64,000 nt of DNA from Streptomyces sp. Q6. Lineage in GTDB: Bacteria; Actinomycetota; Actinomycetes; Streptomycetales; Streptomycetaceae. Position numbers and translations under genes: made by a program. Location: NCBI RefSeq assembly GCF_036967205.1, contig NZ_CP146022.1:1054001-1118000 (forward strand), written 5' to 3'. The notes under the pieces were generated by a model. The model searched no databases and was not told where the DNA came from. It saw only the letters and a program-made list of their open reading frames with translations. Below are positions 8,521 through 17,600 of this stretch, piece by piece (position 1 is the stretch's first letter; every line of letters begins with the position of its first letter).

Positions 8521-11018
8521 GTGCGATCTCCTTCAGTGCTGTCGCTGCCGGGCGGCCGTCCGCCGCCTCTGACCCAGCCGTCCCGGAAGGACGTCATACG
8601 GGCCCGGACCTGTTCGGGGGTGCGGTCGCCCTGCTCCGGGACGCGCGAGGATGAAGTCGGTGTCTCGGGGCGCTCGCGCAGTTGGGGCGCGAGGTTGGCC
8701 TGGCGTACGCGGCGCGGCAGCCCGTCGCCAGGCGGCTCCTCGTCGCTCTCGTCGGCCGGCGGCCTGCGCAGGCGCAGGGCGGTGACGCCGGGCGGGTGCT
8801 CCGCCTCCTCGGGGTCGGGGCCCCGGGAGGGGGCGAGTGCGGGGCGGGGTGTCGGTGCGGGCACGGGGTTGCCGTTCATGTGCGCTGCTTCGGGCTCGGG
8901 CACGCGCGCGTAGCGGCGCTCCTCTTCGGACGGTCGGTGCTCGTCGCTCGGCGTCGCCGGGGCGCTGTCCTTGTGGAGCAGCGCCTTGGGCAGCAGGACG
9001 ACGGCGGTGGTGCCTCCGTAGGGCGACGTACGCAGGTGCACCTTGATCTCGTGGCGGTTGGCGAGCCTGCTCACCACGAAGAGGCCGAGCCGGTCGCTGT
9101 CGAACAGGTCGAGGGACTCGGAGTGGTCGATGCGGTTGTTCGCGTCGGCGAGGGTCTCCTTGCCCATGCCCAGGCCGCGGTCCTCGATCTCGATGGCGTA
9201 GCCGTTGCCGACCGGCTCGCCGCTGATGCGCACCTTGGTGTGCGGCGGCGAGAACTGGGCGGCGTTCTCGACGAGTTCGGCGAGCAGGTGGGTGAGGTCG
9301 GCGACCGCGGTGCCCATGACGTCGGCGTCGGTGAGCTGGCGTACCTCCACGCGCGCGTAGTCCTCGATCTCGGAGACCGCGGCCCGTACGACGTTCGTGA
9401 GCGGTACGGGCATGCGCCAGGCGCGCCCCGGTGCGGCTCCGGAGAGGATGATCAGGCTCTCCGCGTGGCGCCGCATGCGGGTGGTGAGGTGGTCGAGCCG
9501 GAACAGGTCCCCCAGTTCGTTCGGGTCGTCGGCGCGCCGCTCCATGCTGTCAAGGAGGCCGAGCTGTCGGTGGACGAGCACTTGACTGCGGCGGGCGAGG
9601 TTGACGAAGACGCCGGAGATTCCGCTGGCGAGTTCGGCGCGCTCCACGGCGGCCCGCAGGGCGGCCCGGTGCACCGTGGTGAGGGCCTCGGAGACCTGTC
9701 CCGTCTCGTCCTCGGCAGGCGGCCCCTGGGGCGCCTCGGCCTGCACGTCGATCTCCTCGCCGGCCCGCAACTTCCGCATGGCCTGCGGAAGTTTGCGGCG
9801 AGCGATCGCCAGGGCGGTGTTGCGCAGACTGACGAGTTCGACGACGAGGCCGCGCCCGATGCGGACGGAGATCACCAGCGAGGCGGACACGGCGGCGAGG
9901 CCGAGCAGGACGGCCGCTCCCGCGGGGGTGAGCAGCCCGCGGCCGAACGGGTCGGCGCGGTCCGCGGCACTGCGCGCCGCGTCCGTCTCGATGGTGCGCA
10001 TCCCGTCGCGCACGGTCGCGTGTGCCGTGTCCCAGGTCCCCGCGGACGCCGCCGCGAGGGCCTTGCGGCCCGGTGGTGCGATGAGCGTCCGGTCCTCGAC
10101 GGCGCGCACGTTGCCGTACGCGCTCCCCTCCACGAGGTGGTTCCAGGCGGCTCGTTCGGGTCCGCGCAGGTCGGTGGCGGCCGTGTCGACGAGAGTCCTG
10201 CGGGTGTCGACGGCGCCGGTGAACAGGCGCAGCCGCTCGTCGTCCAGGGTCCCCGCGAGATGGGCGCTGGACAGCAGCGCGTCCTCACGGGAGAGCATCT
10301 CCGCGGAGCGGCCGAACTCCAGCAGCACGCGCGCGTCGGAGCCGAGCGCGGAGTCCTGGATGCCGGTCAGCGATCCGCTGACGGCGAAGGCGCTGCCGAG
10401 GGTCTTCGTGTACTGCCCGTAGGCGGTGTCCCAGCCGGCACGGCGTTCCAGAACGGCTGTGCGGACGGTCCGCAGTCGTTCGACTCCCGTGACGAAGGTG
10501 GTGAGCCGGCCGGCCACGCCGTGCGGCAGGTCCGCGCCGTCCGCGACGGTGTTGTGCCTGCCGAGGCGCAGGCGCTCGACCGCGCGGTCGGTGACGGCGG
10601 CGAGCCCTTTGAGGTCGTCACCCCGGCCGGGCGTGGGATCGGTGGCGTAGTCGACGGCCGCGACGCGCTCCTCCTGGAGGGCGGTCACGGCAGCGGCCAC
10701 GGGCTCGCGCACCGCGACGTCGACGCGCTCCAACTGCCGCAGCCGTGCGACGTCCTGAGCGGTGCTCACGGTGGCGTAGCCCCACAGCGCGAGCAGCGAC
10801 ACGACCGGCACCATGAGGAGCGAGACGATCTTCGCCCGGACGGTGCGCGGGCGAAGGCCGCGCCGACCCGCGCGCGCGGGTGGCGTGGTCCCGGCCGGGG
10901 CCGAGTCGTCCAGGGCGTCCTCGTAGGCGGGCGGACCCGCGTGCGCGCGTCGGCCGCGTGTCGGGGACTCGGCTATCTGCGGTGGTCCTGAGCTGGGAGT
11001 TCTGCGGGGCGGGCGCAT
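8517..11018 (-). CDS. cvnA: Conservon sensor histidine kinase-like protein CvnA
   Basis: An 833-residue membrane sensor. A cytoplasmic Arg/Pro-rich N-terminus is followed by TM1 (about 64-84), a large extracytoplasmic nitrate/nitrite-sensor-like helical domain, TM2 (about 363-385), a HAMP-like linker, and a HATPase core with the N box ELVENAAQFSPP (581-592), G1 IEDRGLGM (611-618) and G2 LGLFVVSRLA (644-653). A His in RLDHLTTRMRRHAESL (H510) occupies the dimerisation helix. The C-terminal 150 residues are disordered and rich in Pro, Arg and Glu. It starts the cvnABCD operon and follows the MHYT gene by 55 bp on the same strand. Confidence 0.93.
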   Translation of the reverse strand: MRPPRRTPSSGPPQIAESPTRGRRAHAGPPAYEDALDDSAPAGTTPPARAGRRGLRPRTVRAKIVSLLMVPVVSLLALWGYATVSTAQDVARLRQLERVDVAVREPVAAAVTALQEERVAAVDYATDPTPGRGDDLKGLAAVTDRAVERLRLGRHNTVADGADLPHGVAGRLTTFVTGVERLRTVRTAVLERRAGWDTAYGQYTKTLGSAFAVSGSLTGIQDSALGSDARVLLEFGRSAEMLSREDALLSSAHLAGTLDDERLRLFTGAVDTRRTLVDTAATDLRGPERAAWNHLVEGSAYGNVRAVEDRTLIAPPGRKALAAASAGTWDTAHATVRDGMRTIETDAARSAADRADPFGRGLLTPAGAAVLLGLAAVSASLVISVRIGRGLVVELVSLRNTALAIARRKLPQAMRKLRAGEEIDVQAEAPQGPPAEDETGQVSEALTTVHRAALRAAVERAELASGISGVFVNLARRSQVLVHRQLGLLDSMERRADDPNELGDLFRLDHLTTRMRRHAESLIILSGAAPGRAWRMPVPLTNVVRAAVSEIEDYARVEVRQLTDADVMGTAVADLTHLLAELVENAAQFSPPHTKVRISGEPVGNGYAIEIEDRGLGMGKETLADANNRIDHSESLDLFDSDRLGLFVVSRLANRHEIKVHLRTSPYGGTTAVVLLPKALLHKDSAPATPSDEHRPSEEERRYARVPEPEAAHMNGNPVPAPTPRPALAPSRGPDPEEAEHPPGVTALRLRRPPADESDEEPPGDGLPRRVRQANLAPQLRERPETPTSSSRVPEQGDRTPEQVRARMTSFRDGWVRGGGRPPGSDSTEGDRT

Positions 11019-11073
11019 GGCCTCCTCGATCGTTCTGGGGCGGTGACGCGGCAGGTCCGTCGGCCCGTGGCCG

Positions 11074-11847
11074 TCAACGGGACAGACTCTCCAGTGGCTG
11101 CTGGGCCGACGCGGAGGCCTCCCGCTCGTCCGCGGTCGGGGACAGTGCGACGAACGCCGAGGTCAGGAAGAGGTAGGAGCCGAGTCCTACGGCGAGCGGG
11201 AAGATGAACTGCATCGCTGTCGCACCCGGCAGGGTGACCGGGGAGGGCGTCACCGTCACGCTGACCGCGATCATCCCGGTGTAGTGCATGCTGCTGACGG
11301 CGCCGCCCATGACGAGGGAGGCGCCGGCGACGGCGATCGGCGACTTGATGTTGAGTCCGGCCCACAGGGCGGCCGTCGCCGCGACGACGGCGATCACCAC
11401 CGACAGGGCGACGAGCACGGGGTCGTAGTGGACCTGGCCGTGCAGGCGCAGCGCCGCCATGCCGAGGTAGTGCATGCTGGCGACGCCGAGGCCGGTGGTG
11501 AGGCCGCCGAGGGCGAGTGCGCGACCACGATCACGGCCGTAGCCGACGGCGAACACGCCGGCGCCGACGACGACCACCGCGACGACCAGGCTGAGGATGG
11601 TCAGGGGCACGTTGTAGCGGATCTCGGTTCCCGTGACGCCGAAGCCGAGCATCGCCACGAAGTGCATCGTCCAGATGCCCGTGCCGAGGGCGGAAGCGGC
11701 GGTGAGGAGCCAGTTGCGGCGGGTGCGCCCCGTGGCGGCCAGGGCCCGCACGGTGCAGCGCAGGCCGAGCGCGGCTCCGATGCAGGCCATCGCGTACGAC
11801 AGCACGGGGGTAAGCCAGCCGAAGGCGGCGTGGTCCAGGTGTCCCAT
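11074..11847 (-). CDS. MHYT-domain integral membrane sensor
   Basis: A 257-residue polytopic membrane protein with about seven hydrophobic helices. It has three MHYT-type motifs: MHFVAM (61-66), MHYLGM (125-130) and MHYTGM (187-192). The His and Met residues of such motifs are thought to bind copper or diatomic gases. No GGDEF, EAL or kinase output domain is attached, so it would have to signal through a partner. It lies 55 bp upstream of cvnA on the same strand and may be co-transcribed with the conservon. The family call is firm; the link to Cvn signalling is inference. Confidence 0.93.
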   Translation of the reverse strand: MGHLDHAAFGWLTPVLSYAMACIGAALGLRCTVRALAATGRTRRNWLLTAASALGTGIWTMHFVAMLGFGVTGTEIRYNVPLTILSLVVAVVVVGAGVFAVGYGRDRGRALALGGLTTGLGVASMHYLGMAALRLHGQVHYDPVLVALSVVIAVVAATAALWAGLNIKSPIAVAGASLVMGGAVSSMHYTGMIAVSVTVTPSPVTLPGATAMQFIFPLAVGLGSYLFLTSAFVALSPTADEREASASAQQPLESLSR

Positions 11848-12064
11848 GGCTCAGGGACGCTAGCCGCGCCGGGGGCGCACTGTAGGGGCGCATTTCAAAA
11901 GCTGGTGGAATGTGACAGAGATACACAACAGAACGATCGCGTCAGGGTCGAACGTGTGCACCGCACGCGCATGCGACGCTTTCGGTTCCGATGGGGACCT
12001 TTCGACCCGGCGTCCCCCGCACGTGCATCGCCGGCTGTCGGCGGGCTGCGCAATCATGGAGCAC

Positions 12065-12664
12065 ATGAGCGATGACGCCACGCGTGTGCAGGAGTTCTTC
12101 GCGGCCCGTGCCGCCGACTGGGACTCCCGCTTCCCCGACGACGGTCCGGCCTACGCGGCGGCGGTGGACGCCCTCGGGTTGCGGCCGGGCGGCAGGGTGC
12201 TGGACGCGGGCTGCGGCACCGGCCGGGCGCTGCCCGCGCTGAGGACGGCCGTGGGCCCTTCGGGCACGGTGCTGGGAGCCGACCTGACCCCGGCGATGCT
12301 GGCGGCCGCGGTGCGGGCCGGCCGGGACCGCGACGGGCACCTGCTGCTCACGGACGTGGCCCGACTGCCGTTGGGCACGGGGGTACTGGACGCGGTGTTC
12401 GGCGCGGGCCTCATCTCCCACCTGCCGCAACCGCCGGAGAATCTGCGCGAGTTGGCGCGCGTGGTCCGTCCGGGCGGCCTGCTGGCCCTCTTCCACCCGA
12501 TCGGCCGGGCGGCGCTCGCGGCGCGTCACGGACGGCAGCTCACCCCGGACGACCTGCGGGCCGAGCACAATCTGCGTCCTCTGCTCGCCGGTGCGGGCTG
12601 GCGCGTGACCTCGTACGTCGACGAGGACGAGCGCTTCCTTGCGCTGGCGGAGCGCGCGGGCTGA
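12065..12664 (+). CDS. Class I SAM-dependent methyltransferase
   Basis: About 199 residues with Rossmann-fold motif I VLDAGCGTGRALPAL, motif II acidic residue in VLGADLTPAMLAAA, and ISHLPQPPENLRELARVVRPGGLLALFHP, the UbiE/Methyltransf_11 pattern. The substrate is unknown. ATGs at 12056 and 12065 are both possible; GGAG sits just before the second. It is divergent from the MHYT gene across an unusually AT-rich stretch around 11880-11940 and convergent with the hydrolase gene downstream. Confidence 0.88.
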   Translation: MSDDATRVQEFFAARAADWDSRFPDDGPAYAAAVDALGLRPGGRVLDAGCGTGRALPALRTAVGPSGTVLGADLTPAMLAAAVRAGRDRDGHLLLTDVARLPLGTGVLDAVFGAGLISHLPQPPENLRELARVVRPGGLLALFHPIGRAALAARHGRQLTPDDLRAEHNLRPLLAGAGWRVTSYVDEDERFLALAERAG

Positions 12665-12673
12665 GCCGCCCCG

Positions 12674-13426
12674 CTACCCCGCGACGGCCGCCACGAAGGC
12701 GTCCGGGTTGTCGAACATGACGTTGTGCCCCGCGTCGGGCACCTCGACTACGTGCACACCGGCGGCCATCAGGTCCTCCCGCCCCGCGAGTTCACCGCTG
12801 CGGGCTCCTTGGAGGTAGACCCGCTCGACCTTCAGGTCCTCCAGCATCCGCCGCATCGTGGGTTCGGTGCCGCGCACCAGCCCGGTCGCGCTGCGGTGCA
12901 GGGCGAGGGGGTCGGCGAGGCGCATGGTGGCCGCCCACAGCGGGCCGACCTTCGCGAGCACGCGCGCGTGGCCACCACCGGAGACGTAGGCGTCTTCTTC
13001 ATAGGACGCGATTCCGCTGCTGCCCGCAGGGATGCCCGGATACGGATCGAGGTTGCCCTCCGTGACGACGAGGCGCGAGACGAGGTCGCTCCGGCGGTGC
13101 GCGAGCACGATCGCCACGGAGCCGCCCATGCTGTGCCCGATGATCTCCGCCCCGCTCACCCCCGCCGCGTCGAGCGCGGCGGCGAGCGCGTCGGCGTGAC
13201 GCTCCAGGGTGTAGTCGAAGTCGGCGGGGCGGTCGCTGATGCCGTGACCGGGCAGGTCGACGAACAGCGTGCGGCGACCGGCCAGTTCGGGCCGGGCCGC
13301 GATGTGCGCGTGGTACACCGTCGAGGCCGCGCCCAGGCCGTGGACGTAGACGCGGGCCGGCTCGGCGCCTGCTGTCTCGGTCCAGCGGATGTGGCTCCCC
13401 TGTGCGTCGAACGGCGTCTGCCGCAT
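12674..13426 (-). CDS. Alpha/beta-fold hydrolase
   Basis: A 250-residue alpha/beta hydrolase. The oxyanion region is YVHGLGAASTVYHAH, the nucleophile elbow GHSMGG, the acid lies in the region after LEDLKVERVYLQGARSGEL, and the catalytic His is in DAGHNVMFDNPDAF. This arrangement resembles lactonase/haloperoxidase-type hydrolases, but the substrate cannot be assigned. The start at 13426 has an ideal ribosome site (AAGGAGG, 5-nt spacing). It is divergent from padR over 160 bp containing three phased repeats, so PadR probably controls it. Confidence 0.9.
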   Translation of the reverse strand: MRQTPFDAQGSHIRWTETAGAEPARVYVHGLGAASTVYHAHIAARPELAGRRTLFVDLPGHGISDRPADFDYTLERHADALAAALDAAGVSGAEIIGHSMGGSVAIVLAHRRSDLVSRLVVTEGNLDPYPGIPAGSSGIASYEEDAYVSGGGHARVLAKVGPLWAATMRLADPLALHRSATGLVRGTEPTMRRMLEDLKVERVYLQGARSGELAGREDLMAAGVHVVEVPDAGHNVMFDNPDAFVAAVAG

Positions 13427-13485
13427 GGCGTCCTCCTTGTTCGGTCCCCGGTTCGACTTCGACGCCACAATACATCGCCGCCGCA

Positions 13486-13562
13486 GTACTACGTAACCGA
13501 TGCATACCGCTGCCGATGTAGTACGTGATCGATGCATTGCGTAACCGATGTACTACGTGAAC
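13486..13562. promoter_or_regulatory. Three direct repeats at 32-bp spacing, probable PadR operators
   Basis: GTACTACGTAAC (13486), GTAGTACGTGAT (13518) and GTACTACGTGAA (13550) start exactly 32 bp apart. The first two units match each other over most of their 32 bases (each contains CGATGCAT and ends CCGAT). They fill the divergent region between the hydrolase (13426) and padR, and the third reaches the padR leader. The 32-bp phase is about three helical turns, so all copies face the same side of DNA. Confidence 0.7.
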
Positions 13563-13586
13563 GTCGTCATGACCCACAATGGAGTC

Positions 13587-14120
13587 ATGCTCGAACTCGC
13601 CATCCTCGGATTCCTCTACGACGCTCCCCTGCACGGCTACGAGTTGCGCAAGCGCATCACCGCACTCACCGGGCACGTGAGGCCGGTCGCCGAGAGCACC
13701 CTGTATCCGGCGATCAAGCGCCTGGAGAAGGCGGGGCTTCTCGCGCGCGAGACCCAGCCGGGCACGGTGGCGGCGCCGCGGCACGTCCTGAGCCTCACCG
13801 CCGGGGGCCGCGAGGAGCTGCGGCGCAGGCTGCGCGAGCCCGCGCGGCCCGACATCACCGACGAGAACCGCTGGTTCACCGTGCTGGCCTTCCTGCGCCA
13901 CCTGGAGGCCCCCTCGGAGCAGGCCGACGTCCTGCGCCGCCGGCTCGACTTCCTTGAGGAGCCGGCGAGCTTCTTCTACGAGGGGGAACGCCCGCTGCGC
14001 GCTGAAGAGTTGGACGATCCGTTCAGGCGGGGCGTGCTCTCCATCGCGCGCGCCACCAGCCGCGCCGAGCTCACCTGGCTCCGAGCCACCCTCAAGGACC
14101 TGGAATCGGACGACTGTTGA
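13587..14120 (+). CDS. PadR-family transcriptional regulator
   Basis: About 177 residues. The N-terminal winged helix begins MLELAILGFLYDAPLHGYELRKR and carries VAESTLYPAIKRLEKAGLL, the signature of PadR proteins; a C-terminal helical dimerisation domain of the Vir_act_alpha_C kind follows. I chose the ATG at 13587 because family similarity begins there; in-frame ATGs at 13569 and 13548 exist, but the latter falls inside the third operator repeat. It probably represses itself and the divergent hydrolase; PadR ligands are usually small phenolics or drugs, unknown here. Confidence 0.9.
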   Translation: MLELAILGFLYDAPLHGYELRKRITALTGHVRPVAESTLYPAIKRLEKAGLLARETQPGTVAAPRHVLSLTAGGREELRRRLREPARPDITDENRWFTVLAFLRHLEAPSEQADVLRRRLDFLEEPASFFYEGERPLRAEELDDPFRRGVLSIARATSRAELTWLRATLKDLESDDC

Positions 14121-14241
14121 GCCGCTCCGCACCGGGACCGTGGCGGCTCTCTTCTGCCACCATGGGCTCAACTCCACGGCACATGAGGGGCGTTGCGGGG
14201 ACGACGACGGCCGTGGGCGGTCGACAGGGGGACGGTGGCGC

Positions 14242-14580
14242 ATGTTCGACAGAGTCCGCAAGTCATGGAACACCTGGCGCAAGAAGGTCGCGCGGCGCGA
14301 GGAGCGACTGCGTGAGGAGGGGCGCTCCGCACGCGAGGCGTCGCACCCGGGTGGCGAGCGGCGCCCGCACAACCTCTTCGAGGCAGCGGCCACCTACATC
14401 ACTGCGTGCGTGGAGGACGATCAGGAGCGCATCGACGAGGCCGCGGGGTGGGTGGAGCCGAGCGCCCTCGTGTTCGGCGTCAACGAGTTGGCGTGCCGGG
14501 CGCTCATCGCCCTCTCGCGGGAGCGGGACGAGCCACCTCGGGTGGTCGCGCGCCGCCTCCTGGGTCTGCCGGCCGCCTGA
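14242..14580 (+). CDS. Conserved hypothetical protein
   Basis: A 112-residue protein, MFDRVRKSWNTWRKKVARREERLREEGR, with a basic coiled-coil-like N-terminus followed by a helical region (LFEAAATYITACVEDDQERIDEAAGWVEP, then VFGVNELACRALIALSRE). No catalytic motif or membrane segment is seen. Codon bias is normal for the window. I do not recognise a named family. It stands alone between padR and the next hypothetical gene. Confidence 0.7.
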   Translation: MFDRVRKSWNTWRKKVARREERLREEGRSAREASHPGGERRPHNLFEAAATYITACVEDDQERIDEAAGWVEPSALVFGVNELACRALIALSRERDEPPRVVARRLLGLPAA

Positions 14581-14766
14581 GTCCTCCGCGCGCGGGTCCG
14601 GCCCGGCCCCGCGGCCACACAAAGTGCCCACGGGACGTCGACAAGCTCTCCACGCACGCCGTGCGGACCTGCACAAGGACGGGTTTTCCTGGTCATCGCC
14701 CCTGTACGACATCGTCCGTGACTGACTAAGGTCACGCCGACGGAACGAAGCTCAGGGGAGGCTGGC

Positions 14767-15651
14767 ATGGCCGGGACGGACGACGACGTCGCCACCGGGG
14801 ACGACGCGCTGTACGTACTGACAGCGGTGCTGCTCACTCCAGCGAAGTTCCCCAGCGTGCTCGGCGACGACTATCCGGAGGCGTGTGCCGCGCTCGGGCT
14901 CGCCCCGCTCGCGGACGGGTACGGCCTGGTGCTCGGGCAGGACGGGCAAGGTGCGCGCTGGACCGTGGTCGTCGACGACGTGTCGCTGGTCGCGGTGGCC
15001 ATCGCCTCCTGGGACTGCGGCATGGAGTACGAGCTGTCCCCGAACGAGAACAGCATGGTCGCCGCGCTCCCGGGCTGGCCGCTCGCGCTCGCCGTCTCGG
15101 CGCCGGGCGTCCCGGAGCCGCACGACCCGAAGCCCGAGCCCGAGGCGGGCGACGTGTCGCCGCTGAGCCCGCCCGACACGCAGACGTGGGGGCCGGCCCA
15201 ACGACGCCTGGGAGCGGACGAGATAGCGCTCCAGTGGGCCACGTGGCGCGATCAGATCGACGACTCCCAGTTCGTCGGCGGGCCGGACGGCGAAGCCGCC
15301 GAGGCGGGCACGGACGGCGACGCGAGCGACGAGGACGGCAAGGGCGACGCCGACACGCCGAAGGAGAAGGCACCGGACGACCCTCGCGCGGGCATCCGCC
15401 GCGTCCTGAGCGAGGCACGCGCCTACCTGGACACTCCCCCGCCGCTGGGCCGTGTGCGCTCCGCCTTCGCCTCGGGCGACGCCCGCACGCTGCGGGCCGA
15501 CGGCCCCGGCTGGTCGATGGTGGCGCGGACGGACGACATCGCCTTCATCCTGCTCGACGACGAACCGGGCGAAGTGCTTCCGGTCGGTCGGGGCGCCGAA
15601 CTGCCGAGCCTCCTGGAAGCCCTCGACAAGATGGCCGTGCGCCCGGCCTGA
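14767..15651 (+). CDS. Conserved hypothetical protein with acidic linker
   Basis: A 294-residue soluble protein with two folded parts, residues about 10-130 (ALYVLTAVLLTPAKFP ... WTVVVDDVSLVAVAIASWDCGMEYE) and about 215-290 (AGIRRVLSEARAYLDTPPPLGRV ... ARTDDIAFILLDDE). They are joined by a Gly/Asp/Glu/Lys low-complexity linker. It has no transmembrane segment or enzyme motif. GGGGAGG precedes the ATG at 14767. I do not recognise the family, and no function is proposed. Confidence 0.75.
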   Translation: MAGTDDDVATGDDALYVLTAVLLTPAKFPSVLGDDYPEACAALGLAPLADGYGLVLGQDGQGARWTVVVDDVSLVAVAIASWDCGMEYELSPNENSMVAALPGWPLALAVSAPGVPEPHDPKPEPEAGDVSPLSPPDTQTWGPAQRRLGADEIALQWATWRDQIDDSQFVGGPDGEAAEAGTDGDASDEDGKGDADTPKEKAPDDPRAGIRRVLSEARAYLDTPPPLGRVRSAFASGDARTLRADGPGWSMVARTDDIAFILLDDEPGEVLPVGRGAELPSLLEALDKMAVRPA

Positions 15652-15762
15652 ACCGCCGTCACCCCATAGGGCGTCGGCTTCCCATGTGGTTCCGACCCAT
15701 AGGTGCGCGCGGGCTCCGCCTCCACGATGAGGCCTCTTCCCACACGTAGAGGAGGCCTCTCG

Positions 15763-17139
15763 ATGCGCCTGCCCAGATACGTCCCCCTGGTGGCCACAGC
15801 CCTGCTCGCGCTGGCCGCGTCCGGGCCGCAGGCCGCGCAGGCGGACGCTCCGTCCGCCGCGCACTGCGCGCACCAGGAGCACGCGCGCGTGCCGGGCGCC
15901 GAGTTCCAGCGGCGGGCCTGCCTGGACGATCTGACGACCGCCGGCCTCGCCGGCACCGCGTACACCGACACCGCGGACCAGGCGGGGCTGACCGCTCAGG
16001 GCACCCACCGCGCGTCCGGCGTGCCCGGCGTGCAGATCGACGGCTATTTCCGCGACGACTCGCGCACCAACACCACTCACGGCTGGAACCACGACGCCCA
16101 GTTCGTGCTGCGGATGCCCGACCGCTGGAACGGGGGTCTGGTGGTGACCGCGGCGCCGGGCAACCGCAAGCAGTACGCGACCGACGTGGCGATCGCCGAC
16201 CGGGTCCTCGCCCAGGGATACGCGTACGCCGCCACCGACAAGGGCAACACGGGCCCGAACTTCTACCGTGACGGCGATCGCCCCGGCGACGCCGTCGCCG
16301 AGTGGAACGCCCGCACCACGCAGCTCACCCTCGCCGCCAAGAAGGCCGTGGCCCTGCGGTACGGCCATGCGCCCCGGCGGACCTACATGACGGGCATCTC
16401 GAACGCGGGCTACTTGACGCGCTGGCAGTTGGAGAACCGTCCGGAGTTGTACGACGGCGGCGTCGACTGGGAGGGCGTGCTGTGGACGGCCGAGGGGCCG
16501 AACCTGTTCACTTCCCTGCCGACCGCCGTGGCGTACGGACAGGGCGGCGCCGATGCGGACGACATGTATGCGGCGGGTTTCGCGCGCGGCTCGGAGTTCC
16601 TGTGGCCGTATCACCAGAAGGTGTACTGGGGCCTCACGCAGAAGGCGTACCGGGCCGAGTTCGACCCTTCCTATGACCCCGCCTGCCCCGGGGCGTCGAC
16701 CGGCTCGACGACGGACGAGATTCTCGCCCCCTGCGCCTCGGACGCCGCGTACGACTACGCGGCCCGTCCGGCCCCGGTGCACCGCGCGGTCGCGCGCGTG
16801 GCGCTGACCGGGCGCGTCGGCAAGCCGCTGCTCACGCTCCAGGGCGACCTCGACACACTGCTGCCGATCGCCACGGACGCCTCCGTGTACGCCCGGATGA
16901 CCGATGCCCAGGGGCGCGGCCGCCTGCACCGTACGTACACGATCCAGGGCGGAACACACACCGACGGCCTGTACGACAGCCATCCGGGCCTGCTGCGGCC
17001 GATCCTGCCGTGCTACCGGGACGCCTTCGACACGCTCACCCGCTGGGTGGAGAGCGGCACGCGACCGCCCGCGGACCGCACCGTGGGACGGCCCGCGAGC
17101 GGCGACGTCGTCAACTCCTGCTCGGTGCGGACTTCTTAG
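15763..17139 (+). CDS. Secreted tannase/feruloyl-esterase-like alpha/beta hydrolase
   Basis: A 458-residue protein with an N-terminal Sec signal peptide (RLPRYVPLVATALLALAASG, with AQA before the probable cleavage site). The mature part has NGGLVVTAAPGNRK, the nucleophile motif GISNAGYLTRWQLENRP, an acidic residue in LQGDLDTLLP and a late His in QGGTHTDGLYDSHPG. Streptomyces homologues are annotated as tannase/feruloyl esterase or hydroxybutyrate-oligomer hydrolase-like. It is therefore an exported esterase; its substrate is uncertain. GGAGG lies 7 bases before the ATG. It is probably monocistronic. Confidence 0.82.
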   Translation: MRLPRYVPLVATALLALAASGPQAAQADAPSAAHCAHQEHARVPGAEFQRRACLDDLTTAGLAGTAYTDTADQAGLTAQGTHRASGVPGVQIDGYFRDDSRTNTTHGWNHDAQFVLRMPDRWNGGLVVTAAPGNRKQYATDVAIADRVLAQGYAYAATDKGNTGPNFYRDGDRPGDAVAEWNARTTQLTLAAKKAVALRYGHAPRRTYMTGISNAGYLTRWQLENRPELYDGGVDWEGVLWTAEGPNLFTSLPTAVAYGQGGADADDMYAAGFARGSEFLWPYHQKVYWGLTQKAYRAEFDPSYDPACPGASTGSTTDEILAPCASDAAYDYAARPAPVHRAVARVALTGRVGKPLLTLQGDLDTLLPIATDASVYARMTDAQGRGRLHRTYTIQGGTHTDGLYDSHPGLLRPILPCYRDAFDTLTRWVESGTRPPADRTVGRPASGDVVNSCSVRTS

Positions 17140-17280
17140 CCCCGCCGAGGCGGCTGTCCGTCGGACCAGGTCGGCCGGATCGGGCCCACGGCGTCAGGCC
17201 TCGCACCAGGTCCGTACGATCAGGTCCGTCCCTCAGGTCGATCGGATCAGCTCAGTCGGATCGGACGCGCCGGATCCGCG

Positions 17281-17463
17281 TCACCGCCCGATCTCCTTGC
17301 GCGTGACCCTGCGCAGCCTGCGCCGCTGCGAGGGGTCGAGCATCAGGTACGCCGCGGTGGGCACGCCCAGCACGATGAGCAGGGCCGCCCACCACGGCAG
17401 CCAGATCAAGAGGATGATCCCGGCCGCCACGCCTCCCGCAGCGATCTTCGCGTTCTTCGACAT
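17281..17463 (-). CDS. Small membrane protein
   Basis: Sixty residues. A short charged N-terminus is followed by two hydrophobic helices (AAGGVAAGIILLIWLPWW and ALLIVLGVPTAAYLMLD) and a strongly basic tail (RRRLRRVTRKEIGR). An excellent ribosome site (AAGGAGG, 8 nt spacing) precedes the ATG at 17463, which supports a real gene. It lies downstream of the desaturase on the same strand, beyond a hairpin. Its role is unknown; a membrane-anchoring or lipid-related function is possible only by context. Confidence 0.72.
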   Translation of the reverse strand: MSKNAKIAAGGVAAGIILLIWLPWWAALLIVLGVPTAAYLMLDPSQRRRLRRVTRKEIGR

Positions 17464-17508
17464 GTGTGTGGCCTCCTTCGGGGCGGCTCGCCCTCGGCTG
17501 AGTGGAGC

Positions 17509-17538
17509 GGGCCCGCCTCTGCTGTGAGAAACGGGCCC
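17509..17538 (-). terminator. Hairpin between desaturase and small membrane protein genes
   Basis: GGGCCCG at 17509-17515 pairs with CGGGCCC at 17532-17538 around a 16-nt loop. It lies downstream of the desaturase stop on the minus strand and upstream of the small membrane protein. It is a plausible terminator or attenuator. Confidence 0.4.
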
Positions 17539-17600
17539 GTGACGTCCACGGTTCCGGCGCGCGACCCTGAGACGTCCCTGAGATCGCACGCCCGCGCACA

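Noticed and set aside
8682-10991. Long plus-strand open frame opposite cvnA
   Set aside because: Same reason: antisense shadow of a gene with clear HATPase motifs.
17165-17275. Recurrent CAGGTC/CGGATC strings after the secreted esterase gene
   Set aside because: Units are too irregular in length and spacing to call a repeat array.
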